A DNA stretch of 51,104 nt from Phoronis australis (taxonomy: Eukaryota > Phoronida > Phoronidae), in NCBI GenBank assembly GCA_002633005.1, contig NMRA01000090.1:447986-499089 (forward strand), given 5' to 3'. Numbering within the stretch: position 1 is the first letter of the stretch; each line of letters begins with the position of its first letter. The position numbers and the translations under genes were made by a program. Positions 18,673 through 30,600 of this stretch are shown piece by piece. The notes beneath the pieces are model-generated. The model was not told where the DNA came from. It searched no databases and saw nothing but the letters and a program-made list of their open reading frames with translations.

Positions 18673-21600
18673 CTAAAGAATAAATAATATGTCACATGTC
18701 CACTGAAGGATAAATCATCCCATTTACAAGCCAGAAATAACAAGACTTTCATCTGACTGGTCACCATTCTCACCATTGTTTGGTGATGTAACTGAAAAAC
18801 CAACAAAATCCACATTTTGAAGTTAAGGCAGGAAATGTTTTTTTTCTAATCAGAAGACATTGCGTTCTCCACCACGGTCATAAAATCCCGTGTCATGTTA
18901 CAATCAAGACCAGAGTTCAAGTGCAACATTGGACTGCAAATGGTATGTGCTCATAGGGGTGTTGATTAGTGTCATAAATGTGGCCAATGGATGGCACAAA
19001 AACAAGGCACACATAAAAAAATAACACGTAGTGGCAAGTAGCGGTGGTTGGATCCACTCGAAAGAAGTCATCACCTGTTGTCACTACACTTGCCAAATTT
19101 CACAAAGATTCTCCCAGGGGTTTAAAAATACAGTTGCAGAATGTAGATGTGGACAATAAAAATGGCCATTAAGTTACACTGAATATGTCAAATCTGTCCA
19201 AAAATGGAAAGGAGTTGTCGCCTCAATAAACAAAACTTAATTTGCCAAATTTCAAGAAAATTCATCACGGAAAATACAAAAGCATGAAGTAAAAAAAGTG
19301 CTAAAAAGGCACGCTGCCTGGTACTAATCAGATTCGTCTGAAAATTGTCGTCGTTCGTTGTCACACTCATAGGAAAACATTCACCAAATTTCACAAAGAT
19401 TCTGCTTGGGTTTAAGCAGAAGACTCTACGGATGCAAAAATAACATCGCCACTAGGCGGTGTTGGAGTATAGATCACTTATCCCTTATCCTACTGAGCGG
19501 ATTCAAAACACCCCACTGCACATTGAGCCTAAGTAGGTGACCCATTAGCTGTAGGCTGGGCAGTTATAATCTATTGGTCTTGATCATATGAGAATTAAAA
19601 ACTTGTCACACACAAAAAATGTCAACAGACAACATGTAGAACAAACAATTGAACTTCACGAAATCTAATTTTGATTTCTTTTCTTTTGGGTAAATAACAC
19701 AAAAATAGACAATAGATTTGGACTTGACTGATAATTGTAGATTATTGTGAAATAAAGTGAAATTCTTTAGGATCCCTTGAGATTTGAATTCATTCTGATC
19801 CAAATTAAAAAGTATTTGCTAGGCCACAATTTGCTGTGTTTCCTTGTCACTTTTAGCTTGAAATTGTATCAGTTCTATACAATCAAACTCATTTTTATAA
19901 AAACTTCAACCAAATGACAAGTCCACTATATTGCCCCCACTTCATGACTCCAGAAAAATAATCCCGAGAAAATGTTGAATAACTTGGAAAACTAAAATTG
20001 ACAGACATGTACTTCAAAAGACAAACAGGTGGAAAAAATACAGATCTTAGGGCACCTGCTCACACAATAAGTAAATAATTGGGTATTTATAAATCAATGA
20101 ACAGAAGTTGCCCTCAAGTTGGTCCTGTGACGAGTACACTCAGCAGGTTATTCAAAAACAAACAGTTGGGTGAGTGTTCTCGCACTCATAATTCGCCAGG
20201 ATGACCATCAACACTTACCTGTGAACCTTCTACGCAGGATAGGAGTTTCTAGTTTGGGGGCTACAGGACGCTTTTTACGTGCTTCATTCATTGTGTAGCA
20301 GTAGCAGCAACGAAAGCCTGAAAAATGAAATATGATCGTGGAGGTATGTGATTACTTGGTTGAGCGGTAACATAGTTTTACACATAGTAACATTAAGTGG
20401 TATTTGTACCAAACTCTGTTATTACTCAGGGCTTGGAATTTTCCGCGGAAACGCGGATTTCCGCTTTTTTCAAATGTTTTGCCCGCGCATTTTATTATAT
20501 TTCTGCGTAAAAAAAATCGGATTTGATGTAAAATTTCCGCGGCAAATTCCTTTCTTACCGCGGCGTTGCCGACGACGTTAACCTCGAAAAGCGGAAGTTG
20601 CTTTTTATGTTTCGGAGGAACGTAAATAGTCAACATTGCGGGGCATCTGGGATAGCGTGGTGGGATTTTCAATGGCGGCTCGTGTGATTGTAAACCGCGG
20701 TGACAAATACTACGGCTCTGCAGCCAAAAATGTGTGGGATGGAAGTGGAGAAGTGGATGGACGAGATAAAAAGACGCAGACGCACGCTACCGCTGGTGGT
20801 AACATTTTTTTTTCCTACCGAATTTTGTCGGCGAAAGGTTCTCGACTATTTCAAGGCCTGGTAGCGCGCATGTTTTGGGCCGTAAAAGTTTCCACGTTTT
20901 TTGTCATTGGTCATTCCAAGCCCTGATTACTATATACTCCTTCACCACAAACTTTGTTATTCACGCATACTTCGTCGCCACAAACTAATTCACATAGTTT
21001 GTACAAATTCTGATTTATGTGCACTCTTTTCAACCATCAGTAAACCTACAGACTAACATGCTCAGCGGTACATAGAAGTCGACATGAACATTCATATTCC
21101 ATAGGCACGTCCAACTGACCACCTGGGTTAAAAAGTTGGCTCACAGGTTTATGCCTGATTGATAAGAGTGTTCACTGGCACATTAGCAATCCAAGTTTCT
21201 GACCTAATGACAACTAAAGTAATTTATCAATCACAGGTTTTTCCATGGGCTGCCAGTTCCCACTGCAACAATATCAATAATTAAGATGTCAGACATAGCG
21301 AAACTCATTGAGGTCAGAAGATAAGTCAATACTGATGCTCAGTTATTCATAGACAAGTATTCAATGTACAACTTCAGAAATTCATTAGTCAATGCACAGT
21401 TTCAGAACATCGCATAGCACAGAGGGTCTCTTACTGTAGTCAATGTACAGCTTCAAAAAGTCACACAATACAGACATCCACTTACAAATAATCAATGTAT
21501 AGCTTAAGACGGTCACATAATACACAGGGTCACTTACTCAAGCTGTCAATATATAGCTTAAGAAAGTCGTAACACAGAGGGTCACTTAGTCGTTGACAAG

Positions 21601-24600
21601 TAGTCAATATACAGCTTCAGAAAGTCATATAATGCAGAGGGTCACTTACTCATAAGTAGTTAGTGTACAGCTTCAGAAAGTTAATATAATGCAGAGGGTC
21701 ACTTACTCAAATATTCAAACTCTTCCCTCAGTGCCATTCCATTGTGAGAGTGACAACTATTGCAGATCAAGGCGTAACGGTTCTGTGGCCCATCACCAAC
21801 CAGGTATTCTACCACTTTGTCCACAGCAGATCTTTCTAGTGGAATAATTTGTCTGGGCATGGGTGGTCCAACAGGGGCACCTGTCAAAACACAATTGCTC
21901 CTTCATATCACAATTACCCATTTTTTTACAGAAAGATACAGGGGAAGTAACAGCTGGTGTTGTGGCAGCAGACGTGTTTTGCATTCTTAGTAAATGATTT
22001 GATAGCAGTTACCTAAAATGCGCCTGGATTTTTGCATCCAGAGAAGGACACCAATACAAAATGTTGAGCAATAGAAGCCATGTGTACTTAATAGTCACGT
22101 GACAAAAATTGATTTCTCATTTCTCACATCTGCTGACAGAGGTAAACACATAAGTCACTAGGAATATTTCCATTGATTTTATACAAAACAAACTGAAATT
22201 CTTTAAAAAAACACTCCCAAAATCGGAGCCAATTGTGCGAGAAAACGCTGCCAGTAGCTTGCATGGATGAAATTTCACAAACTACTGTACACCTAGCACT
22301 TCTGTTTAAAACCACTATAATCAAAAGCAACATGGAGTGGTGAAATGTGCCCATGACTGCACCACCACTGATATGCTTCTAGGGGATCCCGGTGATTCAA
22401 GTGTCTAAATAAATGAGCGCTTTTGATGCCAAAAAGTCGCAATTTTTTATTTTGAAGAAAAATTACTTATTTGCAAAGTTTCCCACAAAATGATGTAATG
22501 GGTGTAAGATGTTTGGTCACTTGACAATCAATAACAATGACGGAACACAGCAGATCAGAAGACAAGGACGATTTTGAGCGAGAATTGGTAATTAGTATGC
22601 AGAGAAGAGACTGGTTACGGGCTCCACACTCATGTCCCATCCATGAAAGGAAACAATCTGCAAACTGTTATGAACATACATCTGAGTAGTGGATGACGAA
22701 TGGATGCCGGATGGACGAACGGGCGGACAGGGATGACGGCATAATGTGCCCACAAAAACGGACAAAAATGCTTGCATTCTGGTGAATACCTGGAACACAA
22801 GAAAAATTAATAATACTTTTATCTTTTCAACTGTTGTGCCTTGATAGAATGTAAGGGCTGTTCCAGTAAAAAATGTATGGGAGGGGGGAAGGCACTTTCA
22901 TTTCTTACCCACTGTCCATATTTTTTTTAATTTCTCCAAACCACAACCCTTAATTTTTAATTACGTTGAAATATAAAATGCGTTTTTTGAGATAATCAAC
23001 TTGTCTTGTCAAATATTAAAATGGCCAACAGGGGGTGCTACAGTAGCCAAATCTGAACGAAAATCGACTGTTGCTCGTGCATACCAGACACCTATCTCTA
23101 TGCCAAATGTCATCACGATCCATTAATTAAAGAGGTTTCAAGATAATCAACAGGCAACCAATGACTTGAGTAGTTGAAAACTAACAGGGGGTGCCACGGT
23201 GGTTGAATCCGTCCAAAAAGTGACTGGTGCAGGCACATTCTTGCCACATACCTAGGTCAAGCAGCTTTTGAAAAAATCAACGCACAAGGAATGGCTTGTC
23301 ACAAACTAAAGCGGCCAACATCGGGTACCACGGTAGCCAAATCTGTGCGAAAATTGACTGGTGCTGGCGCATTCCCGCATAGTACCTCTATACAAGGGCA
23401 ACAAGCAGTTCTTGAGATAATTGATGGACAAGGAATGATAATGCCAGATGGACCAACCACAAAGTTTTTGTGGGTGCAGAAAAATTCCATGTGAGATCAC
23501 TCATGTCAGTTACCGGAAACTTGCAATATTGTAGGCAGCCATCAGGAGTCTCTGTGCATCATGTGTCTAATTTCAATAACATTTTTTCAATTTCATGGAT
23601 CAATGAATCTCAAACTGTCTCCATGAACGCTTTTAGGTTGCTGTGCCAAGTGAATACCGGAACTTGTCTATCTGACTCCTTATACTTTTTATTGAAAATA
23701 TCATCAATTTTTTTAGATGTGTTAACACCAGTTTAGTGTTGCAGCAATTTTCATTCTAATATGACTGCAGTACAACATGTGCTTGCAATCAAGGTGCCCG
23801 ACTTGTCGAGTAACGGCACAAGTGTACAAATTGCACTCAGCGCACTAGCAGCGTGGCCTTGGTTTGTTGACTTTTTAAAATATTTTTGGGTTTCTGCCAA
23901 ATGATTTTTTGTGAGGTTTGATTTTTTTGAGAGGGCATTCAGTTGGTGTTTATCTGAAAATACACACATGTCAACATTTACAACACAAAAAACACACCAC
24001 CTAATTTTGTAAATTTACTTCTTTCAAGGACCACCCATAATTTAAATTTCTTTCAGAAGATGGCCACCCATTAATTTTTATTTCAACTGCCGCCCCCCCG
24101 CTCCCATGTGGAATTTGCTGGAACAGCCCTAAGTTCAACTTACCAAAACCTCGATTATTTGAGTGAGGTGGTCTGCCCCTGCCACCCGGTGTCGGTGCAA
24201 CAACTTGAGGAGTAGCTGGGACTTTGCTGGGACCTGGTGATTTCTGGCTAGGAGTGGACCTATGGCGCAAGCCTGGAGGAAGCACAGAAAGTGAATGAGA
24301 GTGACTGACTGTGAAGTATACAGTCCACTACACTGTATAGTGAACACAACGTAAACAAAATTTCGTTTCCCCATCAAGACAGGTAACATCTCATCAATCC
24401 CGCTACGGTGATTGGGAATTCTGTTTCAACTCAACCGTTAGAATGGGGAGTTCACTTGCAGTTAGATGTAATGACAGGATTATGGGTTATTTTGTTGCAT
24501 TATACATGGTATGCATTGTATGAAGTGATGTCGGGGTGTTCAGCACACGTTTGTCAAAACTGCATCACAAACGAGCAATATCTTCACCCTTATTATATAG

Positions 24601-27600
24601 CAACACTCCCTACAGCACTGTTCATGCTGTCTCAGCAGAATATGTTGCAAGACTGACTCACATCAATTCCAGGGACACATATTGTCCAAACCAAAATGAC
24701 ATTTATTACACTTGACCTAACTTGGTCCGTCTTCATTCATGGCATATCACAGAACAAAACCACCGCAATGTCAGAAGTAGACTGACATGTACTTTTATTT
24801 TTGTGATTTTTAGTAGTTTTTTTGCTGACATAACTTGTGAGATTCTAGCATACTTGTGACTGATATAGAATGGTAAACCATGGTCTGGAAAATCTAGAAC
24901 CTAATATATGTTACTTTGTAGAATGGTTGGAAAGGTTCTAGACAGTTGTAGAATGTGCTGAAATGGTGAAATGCTCCAGAACACTGCAATACACTAGTTA
25001 TATACTCCGGCATGGGTTAGACAAGGCTTCGCAGCACTCGCTGGAGCATTTGGACAGACACTGTGTCACTGTGTAGGAGTAGACTTGCATACGCATGGTT
25101 GAGATTAATAAAGAATGAACTCAGTCAAGTCTTCAACCTATCATGGCTCCAAATGCTATTAGTACTGGTCAGTGATGACTTGCGTATAAACGTTTCAGCA
25201 GTAGATATGGACCATAACTGCATTTGTCTTGGCTTTTAGTTCACAAAACTACAAAAATATATTCTAGCAAATTCCTTACCCAAAAAAGATTCGTAAACAA
25301 ATTGACCAAGAATCATTTTAGACATGTTCACATGGTTGTTTCACTCTTTCTGAAGGTGGCACTGTTCTGTTTGCACTTTTGAACAACAATGAACAGGGTG
25401 TGCAGAAAGTGGGTGAAGTAGAGATGTAGCATAAACACACCACAGAAAGCAAGGCAACTTGTACAACATTATTACTTACAGTGAAACAAAATAGACCAAC
25501 ATACAAAACGAAAAAAAGAAATTCTATGTTTGTGAAAACAGAAAATCAGGCTTTCTACAATATGAACACCTTACCGTCCTGGAGATTGTTTGGAGTATTT
25601 GATGGAGACTGTATTTTTGGCTGAAAATAAGAAGGTGAGTATTTAATAACAAAATTTTACAAAAACAGTCACAGTTTTAGTCCAACAGATACACTTATCA
25701 CTTGTCACAAGTACTCTAATCTTCGTCACCTGTATAATGTCAGACAGCAACAGAATGATATAAATACATCATATTTACTACTTGTTATAAGTACTCCAGT
25801 GTTGGACATGTGAACAATGTTATAGAGCAACAGAACTGAAATAAAGATATATTCATTTCTTGTCACAAGTAATCCGGTCTTGATCACAAGTATAATATTA
25901 GAAAGCAACAGATATACTATACCCTTACCACTTGTTCCAAGTACCAGTTCACAAAATGTGACCTAAGACTGCCAGTGGTGACTTTGGCGGGCACCTAGCT
26001 CACCAATAATGACTTCTGATCAAACTTTAGCCGTTGAACTCGTCAAATGCCACTTCAATTTCCAATGTTTGCCATCAATTGCTGTGTTTTCTTACAAACT
26101 GACAATTTTGAACTTTTCCAGCACATTCAAGCACCGGAAATTTCTTCATGAAATAAGGTAAATAAAAGTCGTGTAAATAATCAGTATAATAAAATTGGGG
26201 AAAATCTCATTTTACAGGCCAATCACAGTTTCGGGCATTTTATGTCACACAAAAATTAAATAACCGGCATGACCTCTGCAACAACCAAAATCATCAAGGC
26301 TGTCTGAATGAAATTCGTGAATTGTTGCTATTTTCAAGGACATTTGATCTTTTTCTTGGGACTTTGATTTTTGACTTGATGCAGTCAGAAAACAAACAAC
26401 AAACACATCTACTGCAATACTTGGAACTTTACAGCCATCTTCTGAGCAATTTACAATAACCTTTTCTGCTTGTAAGTCTAATATCAAGTGCTGCCTTGAA
26501 ACGAGACAATTATGTAAAATCATTTTGGAAAGCTAAGAATTTACCCAACTAGCCAGTTGTGACATCAGTGTTGCCTTAGCATTAAATGTTGAGTATGATA
26601 ATTCCTTACAACTGTTGTAATGCAATATCAAGTTGTGTGAATGTTTCTAAAAAACCTACCTGCAATTCTTTGAACCTGTCAGGGTCGTACTTTTCTAGAA
26701 TTTCTTTGGCCTTTTTGTAAGTTTCCTTGTCCATAACATCTTCAAGCTGTGGAGAGAAATCTTAACTAGTCATGCCCAGATGTGAGGTCCAGTGTTGTAC
26801 GTCACAGAGTTTTACTAACAATATCAGCCTCCAAGATACATTATATTAATATATATTCAATGTAATGGGCTACCTTAGTTTTTAAATAAGGATTCACTTC
26901 TCAAATAACTTTTTAAGTATGTAGCTATATTTTTAAAATCCTTCATGATCAAACAATCTTATCAATATGCGTGGAATCAATGCCCAGATGTTTCTAACGA
27001 GATTGTTTTTTCTCGAAAATTGCTATTTTCTCACAGAGATTGCGGTATATTTCACCAACATTAACTTTTTTCCATGCAATTAGTAATTCAGAAGAATGTC
27101 TGCAATTTCCTCTGAAGGCTTTTTAGCACGAGATCTATTCTGTCAAAAATCAACTAAAGACACCTTTTTTCAAGAAAAGATAAAAAGACGACATTAAAAC
27201 GAAATCTAAACAGTTATGCATGTGTACCTTATAGTATACAGAAACACAATTTTCAAATTCCAGGAGAAAATAAATTACGTTTGTGGAAATTATGATGATC
27301 CCTTTCAAAAATAAAAAAACATAAGAAACACACCAGTCACAGAGTTATGAAGAACTAGGCACTATTTCTTGCACATGAGGTTCTGAGAACATTCAGGATT
27401 ATTCAATCAATACAAAAAAGTTACTTATCCTTGGCATCAAAGGTAACCAATTATTTTTATTTGAGGTCATGTGGGACCTTTGGAAAAATGTCTACACCAA
27501 ATTCTAGGAAATGACTGCGCAGATTTATATGAAACCTGTAAATACTATGCTGTATGCAATGTTCTCCATTAGTTATTGTTTTTTTAAAATATGCCCCTGA

Positions 27601-30600
27601 TGTCACATGTCAGTGACAGTTGAAAGCTGCTAATGTTAGAAGCAAGTGATAAATGAAAGTTACTTTTAAGGTTAGAAACAAGCAACAGTAAAAAGTAACA
27701 GGAATAACTCAGTGAGTGCAGATATTACCTAGACTCAGTGAGTTTAGATATCACCTAGATTCAGTGAGTGTAGATATCACCCACATTCAGTGAGTGTGGA
27801 TATCACATAGACCCAGTGAGTTTAGATATATCCTAGACTCAGTGAGTGTAACCTAGACTCAGTGAGTGTAAATATCACCTAGACTTGGTGAGGGTAGATA
27901 TCACCTAGACTCAATGAGTGTGGATATCACAGACTCAGTGAGTGTGAATATCACCTAGACTCAGTGAGTGAAGATATCACCAAGACTCAGTGACTGTAGA
28001 TATCAACTAAACTCCATGAGTGAAGATATCACCCAGACTCAGTGACTGTAGATATCACCTAGACTCAGTGAGTGTACATATCACCTAGACTCCATGAGAC
28101 AGTGTACATAACACCAAGACTCAGTGAGTGTACATAACACCTAGACTTAGTGTGACAAGCAAATTGTGATGCTCTAATCACTACTTTATCACACCAAAGT
28201 AACTTACAACTTGTTTTTTTCTTTCTTTACAGTCTTCCAGGGCAAACTCTAGAAGTAGACAAGAGACAGTCATGTACAAATGTGCAGGATAACATGTGAT
28301 TCCAGCAGTTTGGTAGAGAGGCGGATGCTAAAAATGGACTAAACAAATTTAAAAGCCAATTAGACAGCACAGAATAAGTCAAATCTGCCAATAATGGGAA
28401 GGCATTAACAAAAACCTATTAGCTAAATTTCGTGCAAGTCAATCCATGCATGATCTCTGAAAATACAGAGGCTAAAGGTAAAAAATACTTGGATTGGTCC
28501 AAAATTTGTCATCATCTGCAGTCAACTTTATACAAACACTACTGCAAAAACTCATTAAAATTCTCAAAGATATGAGGAGATACAGCTGCAGACACTGGAT
28601 GCCCAGATAGAGATAACTGCAATATGCACCAACATTATGCATACATGGGGGCATAAAATGAAACCAAACCCAAGCGAAATTTAGCTGACATTAAAGGGCC
28701 ATAGATTTTCCAATTTTCCAACAATTTAGCTTGAGTGTCCATTTCTAAGCATAAATATAATACCAAAGTTTTATACAATGCCAGAGACATAGTATTGCAT
28801 GATTTTCTCAGACAATTACACATAAATGGGTCAATCATATTTAGGATTCTTGCAAGTAACATATCAGGATATCGGGGACTGTTGAATTTGAGATGTTCAT
28901 TCTAGTTCTTATCTCTTACTCTTGACAATCATATTTTAGATGTTCCTCTGACAACAAGGCTGTGGACCAAGTCCATGATGAAAGAAGGCAGTGCCCAAGT
29001 GAATGTACAACAAGGACGAAGGCAAGCTGCCCCATGACAGAGAGAAAATTAATAAGCATAATCTGTAGGGAAAGTCACTTTTGATTAACAGTTAAAATTT
29101 TATCACTGGGGTCAAAACACATTGTTTATTAAAAAGCTTGTTGACAAAAGTTATCATTTCGTGATGACTCTGCTCAAAGCACTGGTTTCCTATGTCATAA
29201 GTTTCAAAGGCATGGCATGATTAAATACAACCAGCCACAACTTGTGACAAGTTTAAGAGATTGTCAAATGAAATTTGAGAGTGAAGCTATTAGGACCTAC
29301 TTCGGTACTACTGGGGAGTCATCCTATAGACGTCAAGATTTTAGAAAGGTTCTTGCTCTTAATGCATTGTGGGTAGTGAGGAACTACCAACATGTGTTGT
29401 GTCATGAAGGACCTTGACAAGCGAAGTGTATTGTGGGTAGTAAGGTACAACCGGCACGTGTCACAATGGATTGACTAGCAAGTACAACATTACAGAGCAG
29501 GAAGGTAGGTGGCACCACAATTCACATCCAAACTGTGGTGCGAGACGCAGCCAGAGTGGGTCAACAGGGGCCAACAGGATAGTTACGTCATTGCAAAATG
29601 GTGATTTAGTAATGTTATTCACATGGCTGTTGTAAACATAAAATTACCCGATTTAATCACACAGGCACAAAACACAACTAAACCCAAGTCTATTTGAACA
29701 TTGTTATTGTAAGTTTCCATGAAATACATCAACCTGTGTCAACATTTGGCATTTTCGTTTATTTCACAGGGTTTGTACTGAGAAATACCTGCGTTCCGCC
29801 AACACCTGAGGTAGTTGGAAAGTTGTGCCATTTTCAATTTTCTTACCAATTTTACACAAAAACTCACCATTTTGTGAAATTCTTTTCACAAAATACCAAT
29901 GAAGCACCTTTTTCAAGAACCAAATGCTGCAAGAAAGTGAAAAACAAAACTTATGCATACTATATTTGACTTCACAGCTGTGTGAGGTCTAATCCCACAG
30001 ACTGAGACAACTGAAATACAACTCAATGTTCAAATACGACGTGGATAGTGCAATACCTGCAGATCTATGCAAGACGGTAGTTTTCAGACAATAACTCAGA
30101 TAATCATAGTAAGTTACGTAGCCACTTTTACATTCAAGCTAATACAGCAATATGTATAAACTTTTAAGTACAAGAACACGGCAGCAGCCCTCGTCGGACA
30201 TGTACACCACTTATTGAGCAGCTCAGATGTGTAATATTAAAACATTTACGTTAAGTGATTGTAGGCCCAAAAAGTGCACAGAATTTCCTCGGATAAACCC
30301 ACAACACTTGGCTCCCTTGTAACTCTCACAGAATATGTTTCTTCACCTGGCTCAAACATGTTCAAGTACCGTAACACGACAGTGACTAGCACAGAGTACT
30401 TACAGCAGTGGAAAGACCAAGAGAGGGCTGGAATAGTACAACCTATCAATCCATGTTCTTGGGAGATAGTAGAAGTAGAAAATCACCGCTGACGCTATGT
30501 AAAGCATTATTGAGTAAAACACCAGGGCACCCACAGTTTTACGTTGTAATTCCTGGTTGTCTTGCTTAAATTTTTCCAAAGAGTCTATCTCCTACAAAAA

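Noticed and set aside
20348-20672. Overlapping open frames of 77 and 106 codons on both strands at 20348-20672
   Set aside because: They lie across the hAT-like MITE and reflect its CpG-rich, stop-poor sequence.
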